Shown: one piece after another, positions 54,201-63,855 of the stretch
Position numbering within the stretch: position 1 is the first letter of the stretch
Layout of the letters: every line of letters begins with the position of its first letter
Assembly (NCBI RefSeq): GCF_001639065.2
Contig: NZ_LQXO02000009.1
Coordinates: 1-64,000 of the forward strand
Reading direction: 5' to 3'
Source: Vibrio barjaei
GTDB taxonomy: Bacteria > Pseudomonadota > Gammaproteobacteria > Enterobacterales > Vibrionaceae
Length of the DNA stretch: 64,000 nucleotides
The notes under the pieces: generated by a model
The model's input: only the letters and a program-made list of their open reading frames with translations
Told to the model about the DNA's origin: nothing
Database searches by the model: none
Made by a program: the position numbers and the translations under genes

Positions 54201-55259
54201 TCGAACTATTTGGGGATGGCAATCAATCCGAGTAGCCGCAGTATCGGCCGTTTTTATCCCCATCATCTTGCTATGATCTCCAATCAATGGGGCTATGAAT
54301 CAGGGCACTCTGAGTTTGCATATATGGGCCAACCAATAAAACCAGGCTTTGTTGTGGAGGCGCGTAATCTAGAAAAATCACCTACTCCTAACTACGGTTA
54401 CTTCGTGCCTAATTTGATGGTGACCTTAAACCATGTTGCTGCCAATGACAGTGGTGATAGCTACTTACCGAGAATAAGTGCGACGGCAACGAGCTGGGGT
54501 AGTGAAGCTTGGAAGTGCGATTCTACTGACTCGTCATGCAGCACTTCACGAGCTCGACTGGAGGCTAGCTTTGGTGATTATGTTTTCGCTAAACGTTATC
54601 AACTGGATGGTGTTACCTCGATAAAAGAACTACCTGTTAAAGGGCACTTTGGGGTTCAGTCTAATTTAGTTGACGGTGTAGATTTTGAAGGCCCTTCTTT
54701 AATGGTAAATGGTACCAACGCGAAAGCGTTCCCAATACAACCTGAGTTTCGTTATGGTCGTATGGTGATGGACAACGTTGGTGGCGATTTGACAACGGAC
54801 ATCAATATCCCTTTGAGAACGGAATATTGGACTGAAACTGGGTTTGCGCTCAATGATGCGGACAGTGGTTCTGTATTCAATGGTAAGCACTACTGCCGAC
54901 AGATCTTGTGGTCAGGTCAGTTAGAGACGGATGCCAAGCTGTTTAATAAAGATGGCAATACGATAACCACAGAAGATGCTGTCATCAGCCAAGGCAGCAG
55001 CAGCCAACTCTTTGCGAGCAACAATAGAATTCGCGAACAAGTTAATTTGTGGTTAAGGCTTGATCATGGTGCCCCAATTAAACTGAACCAAAATGATAGT
55101 GCTATTAAGTGTTTTGATAGTAACGCGGGTCGTTCTTGGTTGAGATATAACTGGCGCGGTGTGGGTGATGAAGATCCGCATGCCGTAGTGACCTTCGGAT
55201 CACATAGAGGGAATGATAGAGTCATTTATCGAGGTGAGCCACGCCTTATCGGGCAATAA
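51276..55259 (+). CDS. mshQ: MSHA protein MshQ, large secreted tip-adhesin candidate with internal duplication
   Basis: A 1327-residue protein from the ATG at 51276 (AAAGGA upstream), with signal peptide MKQLMALFISLFVVANSYA. Two related N-terminal units (about 20-265 and 268-560) each open with a CPYF/CDYF-EE/ES-VQT motif. Each carries a beta-rich LTLEGGEIWIG or LIIDSGEYWVN segment and a DLILIGHG or DLLFVGHG segment, and ends in a Cys plus Pro-rich linker. The C-terminal part (about 575-1327) is the conserved MshQ region (DUF6701 type), rich in beta strands. It has paired Cys and resembles the non-pilin PilY1-like role by position. Function as adhesin is inferred. Confidence 0.88.
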   Translation: MKQLMALFISLFVVANSYAIEYCDYFPESVQTNYRQNGYPYVSQVDFSGHDQTLTFDVDGFKMPFNYLANSPAHNGTAAHCYYPNAPTDSCAVNPTNHAPTLPVDLPAFPTNLEPSNCSDKHCSLPSGSKVQSITMRQGKTLTLEGGEIWIGSLTLEHAAKIKVSSPTILHYRQFYISGHSHINKDGAVTDLILIGHGSNAAINLTNHNKISAALYVDPSSFQKGLTVSGEHNDLNMNITVNHMSVTGKKNTFNLSKLCDDTPPPPEFKLDLCPYFKEEVQTTLYDTSGSPQGLLNVNSEYDDDRDEWFDDFDVNAIVLPRNNTGLAFSRFTNNSTYGGCFYTSSFIGLRGLRGFGWQNCQVEPTKSFENYPPQLDDFPSGDYSSDFKCKDGKVCHLKWTNNKINKLEVKDDSKLIIDSGEYWVNEHIHLEDAEIQLINGPVKINYRGIKANGDLYPPHFKDELKINTLGNSEDLLFVGHGAGSDIEIESEDSVIKAYFYVPPEAATVGTRGFLVNGEDNYIFGGVAAPNVTLGERDYDDQKRHKDRDDNDVEGEGNVLFARIPVQCKAPPPSQDYYLELEPLKGIALSCETQRVTFNVVDKYGKPIEDYTKGVRITAPASATLQLIEGVRISEGLYNPSANGRVIFDVSSHHIEQLSVSGELVESANNTLVTGNYEFTANKFEFTPQASSLIAGKSATIEVRPVTCSVTRSGLSQVVAAKNYSGVQNVDIAATRYLEPKSPTVQASIKVKAAQSNDFVPIPVTDLALDFSHGSSTPDAGHSALMDIQYDEAGRVSFELSQTRCVDESEQSPLGKQGAEAAKQCVTYKGVHELKVRPWTFAICDASNYQLALDGTSSQGSSYKAAGERFNLDAVPIRWQKNGATQGQVPILPSFCQSQFITKNYFDTDAPVSSVLLSATENTPAVRPVDERFPIKMDGEDGSTFVRSNRGSNGVLPFYALYWEDVGSLLVQTQSQSNYLGMAINPSSRSIGRFYPHHLAMISNQWGYESGHSEFAYMGQPIKPGFVVEARNLEKSPTPNYGYFVPNLMVTLNHVAANDSGDSYLPRISATATSWGSEAWKCDSTDSSCSTSRARLEASFGDYVFAKRYQLDGVTSIKELPVKGHFGVQSNLVDGVDFEGPSLMVNGTNAKAFPIQPEFRYGRMVMDNVGGDLTTDINIPLRTEYWTETGFALNDADSGSVFNGKHYCRQILWSGQLETDAKLFNKDGNTITTEDAVISQGSSSQLFASNNRIREQVNLWLRLDHGAPIKLNQNDSAIKCFDSNAGRSWLRYNWRGVGDEDPHAVVTFGSHRGNDRVIYRGEPRLIGQ

Positions 55260-55329
55260 ATCCTGTGAATTTTTTGCGTTAAGTAAGGAAACTGTAAGAA
55301 AATGCGGGTTTCACCCCATGTTTCTGCTT

Positions 55330-55358
55330 CAATGCCTTGCTGTGATGGCAAGGCATTG
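55330..55358. other. Perfect inverted repeat between mshQ and mreB
   Basis: An 11-bp inverted repeat (CAATGCCTTGC / GCAAGGCATTG, 7-nt loop) lies 70 nt after mshQ and 52 nt before mreB. No T-run follows directly, so it could be a weak mshQ terminator or an mreB leader structure. Confidence 0.6.
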
Positions 55359-55368
55359 GTACATTTAG

Positions 55369-56454
<1,086 letters not shown>

Positions 56455-56461
56455 TGGTTTC

Positions 56462-56494
56462 ACTCTAGTTTTGGTGTGGTACTGAAACTAGAGT
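56462..56494 (+). other. Hairpin in the mreB-mreC gap
   Basis: A perfect 10-bp inverted repeat (ACTCTAGTTT / AAACTAGAGT) with a 13-nt loop begins 7 nt after the mreB stop. No T-run. It could protect mreB mRNA or attenuate mreC, matching the need for far more MreB than MreC. Confidence 0.6.
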
Positions 56495-56515
56495 CCACAT
56501 CAGGATTATGAGTAC

Positions 56516-57379
56516 ATGAAACCAATATTTGGTCGAGGTCCTTCTTTACAACTTCGGTTATTTCTTGCTGTTACTTTATCAGCCGGCTTAATGCTGGCTG
56601 ATAGTCGTTTAGATACATTCTCAAATTTCCGTTACTTATTGAACAGTGCAGTCGCACCGATTCAGTATGCCGCAAACCTTCCTCGTACCATGTTTGATGG
56701 CGTCTATGAAAGGCTAAACACTCGACAAGGTCTAGCCGAGCAAAATGTAAACTTAAAGCGCGAAGTGTTGCGTCTCAAAAGTGACTTGATTTTGCTTGAT
56801 CAATACCGTGAAGAGAACCAGCGTTTTCGCGAGCTCTTAGGCTCATCTTTCGTCCGAGATGAAAAGAAGATGGTGACAGAGGTGATGGCAGTGGACACGT
56901 CGCCATATCGTCATCAAGTCGTGATTGATAAAGGTCGTATCGACGGTGTTTATGAAGGTCAGCCGGTTATTAATGAAAACGGTATCGTTGGTCAAGTGAC
57001 CTTCGTTGGCGCTCACAATAGCCGTATTATGCTACTGACGGACTCTAACAGCGCAATACCTGTGCAAGTCATTCGTAATGATATTCGAGTTATTGCATCA
57101 GGCAATGGGTCTATCGATGAGATTCAACTAGAGCACATTCCAACAAGTACTGATATTCAGAAGGATGACCTGTTGGTGACCTCTGGTCTTGGTGGAATCT
57201 ATCCCGAAGGCTATCCCGTTGCTCATGTTAAATCGGTACAACGAGACAATCGACGAGAGTTCGCCAGCATTATTGCTGAGCCCGTGGTCGACTTTGATCG
57301 ACTAAGATACTTACTGTTGATTTGGCCGAGTAATGATAGACAGCAACAAGCGGTTGAAGATACGCTGAACGCGCAATAA
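56516..57379 (+). CDS. mreC: Rod shape-determining protein MreC
   Basis: A 287-residue bitopic periplasmic scaffold of the elongasome: an N-terminal helix (about 12-28), a coiled coil (about 65-105, ENQRFRELLG at its end) and two beta domains with VIDKGRIDGVYEGQPVINENG and LVTSGLGGIYPEGYPVAHV, which are MreC signatures. Start ATG at 56516 after AGGA. Links MreB/MreD to penicillin-binding proteins. Confidence 0.97.
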   Translation: MKPIFGRGPSLQLRLFLAVTLSAGLMLADSRLDTFSNFRYLLNSAVAPIQYAANLPRTMFDGVYERLNTRQGLAEQNVNLKREVLRLKSDLILLDQYREENQRFRELLGSSFVRDEKKMVTEVMAVDTSPYRHQVVIDKGRIDGVYEGQPVINENGIVGQVTFVGAHNSRIMLLTDSNSAIPVQVIRNDIRVIASGNGSIDEIQLEHIPTSTDIQKDDLLVTSGLGGIYPEGYPVAHVKSVQRDNRREFASIIAEPVVDFDRLRYLLLIWPSNDRQQQAVEDTLNAQ

Positions 57380-57396
57380 AGGATTCTCATACTATT

Positions 57397-57885
57397 ATGG
57401 CTAATAGTTCATTTCGCAGTCACTTAGTGATCAGTGTGTCACTGATAGTGGCGCTTGTCTTGCAAACCATACCGTGGCCAGGCGTGCTAGACTTCGTAAG
57501 ACCGTCATGGTTATTCTTGGTTCTAGGTTACTGGGTTTTAGCACTTCCGCACCGAGTGAATGTGGGTACTGCATTGATCGTCGGTTTGACTTGGGATCTG
57601 CTGGTCGGTTCTACCTTAGGCATTCGCGGGATGATGATGTCGATTGTCATCTATATCGTGGCTCTTAATTTCTTGGTTCTAAGAAACATGGCACTTTGGC
57701 AGCAGGCTACGATCATGGCCTTGATCTCTATGCTACTAGAAGTGTTTATCTTTTTTGGTGAGTATTTGATCCAAGACGTCACTTTTAATCCGATGTCGCT
57801 GTGGAGTGGTCTGATTAACTGTATACTTTGGCCATGGATGTTCTTACTGTTACGTCGTGTAAGACGACATTGGCATGTCAGGTAA
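57397..57885 (+). CDS. mreD: Rod shape-determining protein MreD
   Basis: A 162-residue integral membrane protein with about five to six helices, including the segment LDFVRPSWLFLVLGYWVLALPHRVN in part (near 30) and GLTWDLLVGSTLGIRG (near 66), typical for MreD. Its stop is 4 nt before the maf start, so translation is coupled. Confidence 0.96.
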   Translation: MANSSFRSHLVISVSLIVALVLQTIPWPGVLDFVRPSWLFLVLGYWVLALPHRVNVGTALIVGLTWDLLVGSTLGIRGMMMSIVIYIVALNFLVLRNMALWQQATIMALISMLLEVFIFFGEYLIQDVTFNPMSLWSGLINCILWPWMFLLLRRVRRHWHVR

Positions 57886-57889
57886 ATCA

Positions 57890-58459
57890 ATGACTACAAA
57901 GATAGTATTGGCGTCAACTTCACCAAGACGCAGAGAGCTATTAAGCCAGCTCGGATACCAATTCTCAGTGGTGAGCCCTGATATTGAAGAAGTGAAACAA
58001 GACCAAGAAAGTGCTCAACAGTACGTTGAGCGCTTGTCGTTAGAGAAAGCGTTGGCTGGGCTTGAGTTGAGCGATTCCAGCTCTGTAGTTGTCGGTTCTG
58101 ATACGGTCGTCGTTTTAAATGAACTTGTACTAGAAAAACCCAATGATTTCGAACATGCCAAAGCTATGCTTCAAGGGATGTCCGGAAAACAACATCAGGT
58201 GCTCACTGCTGTCAGTGTTGTATCTAAGAATAAGCAGTTATCGGTCGTGGTAACGACGGATGTATGGTTCAAAACACTTAGCGAAAAAGAAATCGAACAA
58301 TACTGGTTAAGTGGAGAACCTCAAGATAAAGCTGGCAGTTATGGAATCCAAGGATTAGGGGGGCGCTTCGTCACTCGAATCGAGGGCAGCTATTACGCTG
58401 TAGTTGGACTGCCACTGTATGAAACTGACCAGCTCTTGCAAGAATTTATAAATAATTAA
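57890..58459 (+). CDS. maf: Maf-family nucleotide pyrophosphatase (dTTP/UTP type, YhdE-like)
   Basis: House-cleaning pyrophosphatase that hydrolyses dTTP/UTP and modified nucleotides. The 189-residue protein starts MTTKIVLASTSPRRRELL (ATG at 57890, AGGT upstream; the frame is open to 57875 within mreD). It has VVGSDTVVVLN (near 65), SGKQHQVLTAV (near 98) and DKAGSYGIQGLGG (near 147), all Maf motifs. Between mreD and rng as in E. coli (yhdE). Confidence 0.95.
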   Translation: MTTKIVLASTSPRRRELLSQLGYQFSVVSPDIEEVKQDQESAQQYVERLSLEKALAGLELSDSSSVVVGSDTVVVLNELVLEKPNDFEHAKAMLQGMSGKQHQVLTAVSVVSKNKQLSVVVTTDVWFKTLSEKEIEQYWLSGEPQDKAGSYGIQGLGGRFVTRIEGSYYAVVGLPLYETDQLLQEFINN

Positions 58460-58477
58460 AAATATTGAGGTGCGCTC

Positions 58478-59947
58478 ATGAGTGCAGAGCTGTTAATAAA
58501 CGTAACCCCTAGTGAAACAAGGGTTGCCATGATTGAAGGTGGCGTTCTCCAAGAAGTCCACATTGAGCGCGAAGCAAAGCGCGGAATCGTCGGCAACATC
58601 TATAAAGGTAAAGTGAGCCGAGTCTTGCCTGGAATGCAGGCTGCTTTCGTGGATATCGGTCTCGATAAAGCAGCATTTCTGCATGCTTCCGACATCGTAC
58701 CGCATACAGAGTGTGTGGCCGAAAATGAAAAGAAGCAGTTTCAAGTCCGTGATATTTCTGAGCTAGTCCGTCAAGGTCAAGACATCATAGTGCAAGTGGT
58801 CAAAGATCCACTTGGAACTAAAGGTGCTCGTTTAACCACGGATATCACCCTCCCATCCCGTTACCTCGTCTTTATGCCAGGCGCGAGCCATGTCGGTGTT
58901 TCTCAACGTATCGAGAGCGAAGAAGAGCGTAACCGTTTAAAGAATGTGGTTGCTGACTACTGCGATGAAAACGGAGGCTTTATTATTCGTACCGCAGCAG
59001 AAGGTGCGAATGAAAAAGAACTGGCGCAAGATGCAGCATTCCTTAAGCGTTTGTGGACCAAAATCAATGAACGTCGTACTAAGTATAAAACGCGTTCAAC
59101 GTTATACGGTGAATTGGGTCTAGCACATCGTATTCTTCGTGATTTCGTAGGGACGGAAATTACTCGTGTTCAAGTGGACTCAAGACTGATTTTTGAGAGC
59201 TTGAAAGAGTTTACCAGCGAGTTTGTGCCTGAACTGGAGAGTTTGCTTGAACTTTATGAAGGTGATAAGCCGATTTTCGATATGTACGATACCGAGAATG
59301 AGATTCAACGTTCACTCGAACGTAAAGTTGACTTAAAGTCTGGCGGTTACCTGATTATTGATCAAACTGAAGCGATGACAACGGTCGATATTAACACTGG
59401 TGCATTCGTAGGTCGTCGCAACCTAGAAGAGACTATCTTCAACACCAATATCGAAGCGACTCAAGCTATTGCTCGACAGCTTAGACTGCGTAACTTAGGC
59501 GGCATCATTATCATCGATTTTATCGATATGGGCCTTGAAGAGCATCGCCAACGTGTTTTGAACTCTCTAGAAGCCGCACTTGCTAAAGATCGAGTGAAGA
59601 CTAATATCAACGGCTTCACCCAGTTAGGTTTAGTGGAGATGACACGAAAAAGAACTCGAGAAAGTATTGAACATGTTCTTTGTAGTGGCTGTCCAACTTG
59701 TGAAGGCCGCGGTTCAGTGAAAACCGTCGAAACAGTTTGCTATGAGATTTTACGCGAGATTACTCGTGTTAACCGTGCTTACGATGCCGACAAATTCGTA
59801 GCTTATGCGTCTCCTGCTGTTGCTGAAGCACTTGAAGGCGACGAATCTCATGCATTGGCTGAGTTGGAAGTCTTTATTGGTAAACAGGTTCGAATTCAAG
59901 CTGAGCCTTTATATATTCAAGAACAATTTGATGTTGTTATGATGTAA
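58478..59947 (+). CDS. rng: Ribonuclease G
   Basis: Endoribonuclease of the RNase E/G family that matures the 16S rRNA 5' end and some mRNAs. The 489-residue protein has an S1 domain (about 35-125, GNIYKGKVSRVLPGMQAAFVDIG in part), the 5' sensor and RNase H-like regions, DNase I-like domain with DQTEAMTTVDINTGAF (Asp near 304) and IIIIDFIDM (near 346), and the zinc link CSGCPTCEG (near 405). Full family length. Confidence 0.97.
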   Translation: MSAELLINVTPSETRVAMIEGGVLQEVHIEREAKRGIVGNIYKGKVSRVLPGMQAAFVDIGLDKAAFLHASDIVPHTECVAENEKKQFQVRDISELVRQGQDIIVQVVKDPLGTKGARLTTDITLPSRYLVFMPGASHVGVSQRIESEEERNRLKNVVADYCDENGGFIIRTAAEGANEKELAQDAAFLKRLWTKINERRTKYKTRSTLYGELGLAHRILRDFVGTEITRVQVDSRLIFESLKEFTSEFVPELESLLELYEGDKPIFDMYDTENEIQRSLERKVDLKSGGYLIIDQTEAMTTVDINTGAFVGRRNLEETIFNTNIEATQAIARQLRLRNLGGIIIIDFIDMGLEEHRQRVLNSLEAALAKDRVKTNINGFTQLGLVEMTRKRTRESIEHVLCSGCPTCEGRGSVKTVETVCYEILREITRVNRAYDADKFVAYASPAVAEALEGDESHALAELEVFIGKQVRIQAEPLYIQEQFDVVMM

Positions 59948-59957
59948 TGAGTAATTT

Positions 59958-62900
59958 GTGAGTTCTCGCGTTAATCGGATTGTCCGTTTTTTTCTCTGGT
60001 TACTACTGACCGTATTGGTGTTGCTTGCCTCTGCGGTCACAGTGCTGCGTGTGGGTTTGCCACAGCTCAACAAAATTCAACCAGAAATAGTGACTTGGGT
60101 AAACCAAGGAACAGGTCTCAATATTTCTTTGAAAGATGTACGCGGTTTTTGGCGTAACACTCACCCCTCTATTTCGCTTCAAGGCGTTGTTGTTGGTCTT
60201 CCTGAAAGCCCTGAAACTAAATTCGAAGTCGGGAACTTAGAGCTCGAATTCGATTTGATTCAAACCATTATTCAAAGGCAGCCTGTCTTAGCGGATATGG
60301 TCATTAATGACATGATGCTGGACATTCGTTCGGTCGATTTACTAAAAGCGACCGAGCCAAAAACGGTTCAACAGCCCAAACAACCTGCTGCGAGTGGCGA
60401 GCAGTTGGTCAACCGCCTTGATAACTTATTATTGAGGCAGTTAGATCGTTTTGCTGTCGCTAACTCAACGGTGTTGTACCAATCTATATCTGGTGAAGAA
60501 CGTCAATTAGATATAGAGAATTTGCAATGGCGGAATCAAAAGGCACGCCACTTAGCACAGGGCACCATCTCCATTGCTGATGCAAACTTAAATTCGCTAG
60601 AAGTGAGAGCGGACTTTATTGATAAAGGCTCGCTGTCGAATGTCTCTGGTGACTTTTACGTCGCTGTGGACCAAATGTCGCTGTCCCCGTGGCTGTCTGA
60701 AACGCAAAAGCAGCAAACTGGTATTAAAGATGGAGAGGTAAGCTTACGCAGCTGGATTACATTGGATAACAGCACAGCAAAAGAAGCTTATCTTGAAGTG
60801 TTACCATCTGAGCTTAGTTGGTCTAAAGATGGTAAAGACCACGACCTATTCGTTGAGTCTGCGGTTATGCATTTATTGCCATCAGAAGCTGGTTGGCAGC
60901 TAAATGTTCACGAAGTTCAAGCCAGAACTAATGATGTTCCGTGGCCTGAGCTGGACATTGCAGCAGAATGGAATCGCCAACAGCAATGGCAAGTGAATAT
61001 TTCTCAGCTCGATGTGAACGCCTTAAAGCCACTAGCATCACTAAGTCCTGACCCGAGTGTGGAAGAGTGGTTAACTAAACTCAACCCGGGTGGGCAGATT
61101 GAAGACATTCGACTATCCCAAACTGACGGTACTGACTCCCTGAAATATTCGGCACACCTTGAGAATATGTCGATGTCGCAATGGGAACTTTTACCGGGCT
61201 TCTCTCATGTCTCAGGATCGGTGCGCGGTAATATGAAGCAAGCTCATGCCCGCGTTAACGTTATTGATGATCGCTTCCCTTATGGTGATGTGTTTCAAGC
61301 TCCGCTGAATATCAAGCAAGGTTTGGTTGATATTCATTGGCAAAATAACGGCGAGCAAGGTTGGTCGTTATGGTCTGATAAAGTGACGGCTGCGACGCCA
61401 GACTTGCAAGTGCTTGGTGCTTTTAGACTTGATTTCCCTAAGAATGACAGCCCATTCTTGTCGTTCTATGCAGAAGCGGATCTATACAATGCAGGTGAGG
61501 TTTGGCGTTATCTGCCAACTTTAGCGATGGGCCAAAGTCTCACGGACTACTTATCGGCAGCGATCCAAGCGGGTCGAGTCAACACATCTAAGCTGTTGTG
61601 GTATGGCAAACTCTCAGACTTTCCATATCGAGAACATAACGGCATGTTCCAAGCTTGGGTAGGACTTCGCGATGCTAAATTTAGTTTTGATACCAATTGG
61701 CCGCCACTGACTGACTTACAACTCGATTTATTGTTCCAAAATGAGACCATGTATTTGGACTCTCGTTCCGCGACACTGATGAATGTTAAAGGCCAGCGCA
61801 TCACGGGTCGAATTCCAGTACTCAGTGGTGATGGGCACCTTGAAATAGAAGCGAAAGCGACAGGTCAAGGCAGTGCCGTTCGAGATTATATGACCGCTTC
61901 GCCGCTGGTGGACTCGGTTGGTGCTGCGTTAACTGCAGTTCAAGTTAGTGGCGATGTGAATGCCGACTTCCAACTGTATATTCCGTTTTCTGGCGACGAT
62001 ACGCCGTCCAGAGCTTGGGGATACGCGGAGCTAAAAGACAATCACGTCGAAATTGATGCCCCCCCAATGACGCTGGAAAAAGTGTCCGGTAGAGTTGAGT
62101 TTGACAATGATGTGGTGAAAGCGACAGGGCTGTCTGCAAACTTGCTGAACCAGCCGATTTTCCTTGATTTTCAAGGGCAGAATGCTGGCAAAGGTTATTC
62201 GGTTGGGATTGACGCGGTTGGAGATTGGAAAACCGCACCACTAGAGCCTTATGTTGGTGATAAGGTGGTTAGTCGACTGGCAGGGCATTCGCCTTGGAAC
62301 CTAGACGTGGATATTCAGCTCAACGATGTTGGCTTTACTTATCAGCTTGACCTGAATGCTAACCTTGCGACCATTGCGAGTGAATATCCTTATCCACTCA
62401 AAAAAGCGTTTGGTGAATCAGGTAAAGCAAGACTTCAAGCTTCCGGAAACCAGCAAGCTATAACCGCTAGATTGCAGTTACCCTCAGTTAAATATCAAAC
62501 CGAGATTGATATCACAGGAGAGGTTCCGGTTCTTAAGGCGACTAACTTGGTGTTGGGTAAAGGTGGATTCAAAATCAGCCCTATAGTTGGTCATCACTTC
62601 CAAGTACGGTCCGACAAGTTCAATGTCGATCAATGGAGTGAGTTGTTTAAAGAGCCGCCGAGTGAAAAGAAAGCGTTACTAGATGAGCTGAATAAACCGG
62701 AACTTCCATTACCTAAACGGGTAAATGTGGAAGCGAAAGAACTGATGTTAGGTGGTATTGAGTGGCACGATGTGAACTTCAATGCCAGATACAAAAAAGG
62801 TGGTTGGCAATTCGATCTTGATAGCCAAGAGGCAAAAGGGCAGGCGAGTTACAGTGACAACAACGAATTGTATGTTGCGTTGAAACGTCTGCATATCTAC

Positions 62901-63851
62901 GTGCCAGAGTTTGATAAGAAGGCACAAGATGATGAGTCGCTTATCACTCAGGAAAACCTTGAAGCGCCATTAGTGACTGAGTTTGATAAAACCTTCTTTG
63001 ATATCATGCCAGATACTCAACTGACGATTGATAACTTCTGGTTCCAAGGTTACAAAGTCGGCAAAGTGGATATGGATGTTGAACGACAAGGTAACAAGCT
63101 CGTTTGGAAAAAGCTGGACCTATCGAGTGGGACAAACAAAGTACATATTGACGGTAACTGGATGGTCGCAGGTCAGCAAAATAAAACACAGGTCAACCTA
63201 GCAGTCAGTGGTGAGAACAATAGTGACCTTATGGAACGATTTGGTATTACCTCGGGTATCCAACGTGCACCATTTGATCTCGACTCAAGGTTAACGTGGG
63301 ATGGTGCACCATGGTCAATGCGAGTAAATACCGTTAGTGGTGAAATCAGTACCAAGCTAGGTAAAGGGATTATCTCTGATGTGAGCGGTGCCGCACGCTT
63401 GCTTGGTCTGTTTAGCTTGGATTCCATTATTCGTAAGATGCAGCTCGATTTTACTGATGTATTTGATAAAGGGATGGCGTTTAACTCAATTACGGGTAGC
63501 GGCAAAATCAGAGATGGCGTGTTTGTGACCAATGACATTAAGATGGATGCGGTTGCTGGTGAAATGACGATTAAAGGATTGGCTGATCTCTCGACTCAAA
63601 CGGTCGATGCTGAAGTAAACTTTACGCCTGACATGACTTCAGGGATCCCTATCATTACGGCTTTTGCGGTGACGCCTCAAACAGCATTGGTTGTGCTTGC
63701 AGTGACGACAGTGATATCACCCGTGGTTGAGGTCGTGACACAAGTTAACTACTCAGTTAAAGGTCCATTGGACTCACCAACGGTAAGTGAGATTTCGAGG
63801 AGTCAGGGAGAATATAAGTTACCTGAAAACCTCAAGAAGGAGATTAAGTAA
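59958..63851 (+). CDS. yhdP: YhdP, AsmA-like intermembrane lipid-transport protein
   Basis: A very long (1297-residue) AsmA-like protein with one N-terminal transmembrane helix (about 9-30). A periplasmic body of repeated beta-strand segments, expected to form a groove bridge to the outer membrane for phospholipid transport, follows. The C-terminus has DMTSGIPIITAFAVTPQTAL and VSPVVEVVTQVNYSV-like segments typical of the family. The start is a GTG at 59958; an ATG at 59947 runs into a stop after four codons, so it is not used. The ribosome site is weak. It follows rng as in E. coli. Confidence 0.93.
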   Translation: MSSRVNRIVRFFLWLLLTVLVLLASAVTVLRVGLPQLNKIQPEIVTWVNQGTGLNISLKDVRGFWRNTHPSISLQGVVVGLPESPETKFEVGNLELEFDLIQTIIQRQPVLADMVINDMMLDIRSVDLLKATEPKTVQQPKQPAASGEQLVNRLDNLLLRQLDRFAVANSTVLYQSISGEERQLDIENLQWRNQKARHLAQGTISIADANLNSLEVRADFIDKGSLSNVSGDFYVAVDQMSLSPWLSETQKQQTGIKDGEVSLRSWITLDNSTAKEAYLEVLPSELSWSKDGKDHDLFVESAVMHLLPSEAGWQLNVHEVQARTNDVPWPELDIAAEWNRQQQWQVNISQLDVNALKPLASLSPDPSVEEWLTKLNPGGQIEDIRLSQTDGTDSLKYSAHLENMSMSQWELLPGFSHVSGSVRGNMKQAHARVNVIDDRFPYGDVFQAPLNIKQGLVDIHWQNNGEQGWSLWSDKVTAATPDLQVLGAFRLDFPKNDSPFLSFYAEADLYNAGEVWRYLPTLAMGQSLTDYLSAAIQAGRVNTSKLLWYGKLSDFPYREHNGMFQAWVGLRDAKFSFDTNWPPLTDLQLDLLFQNETMYLDSRSATLMNVKGQRITGRIPVLSGDGHLEIEAKATGQGSAVRDYMTASPLVDSVGAALTAVQVSGDVNADFQLYIPFSGDDTPSRAWGYAELKDNHVEIDAPPMTLEKVSGRVEFDNDVVKATGLSANLLNQPIFLDFQGQNAGKGYSVGIDAVGDWKTAPLEPYVGDKVVSRLAGHSPWNLDVDIQLNDVGFTYQLDLNANLATIASEYPYPLKKAFGESGKARLQASGNQQAITARLQLPSVKYQTEIDITGEVPVLKATNLVLGKGGFKISPIVGHHFQVRSDKFNVDQWSELFKEPPSEKKALLDELNKPELPLPKRVNVEAKELMLGGIEWHDVNFNARYKKGGWQFDLDSQEAKGQASYSDNNELYVALKRLHIYVPEFDKKAQDDESLITQENLEAPLVTEFDKTFFDIMPDTQLTIDNFWFQGYKVGKVDMDVERQGNKLVWKKLDLSSGTNKVHIDGNWMVAGQQNKTQVNLAVSGENNSDLMERFGITSGIQRAPFDLDSRLTWDGAPWSMRVNTVSGEISTKLGKGIISDVSGAARLLGLFSLDSIIRKMQLDFTDVFDKGMAFNSITGSGKIRDGVFVTNDIKMDAVAGEMTIKGLADLSTQTVDAEVNFTPDMTSGIPIITAFAVTPQTALVVLAVTTVISPVVEVVTQVNYSVKGPLDSPTVSEISRSQGEYKLPENLKKEIK

Positions 63852-63855
63852 CACC

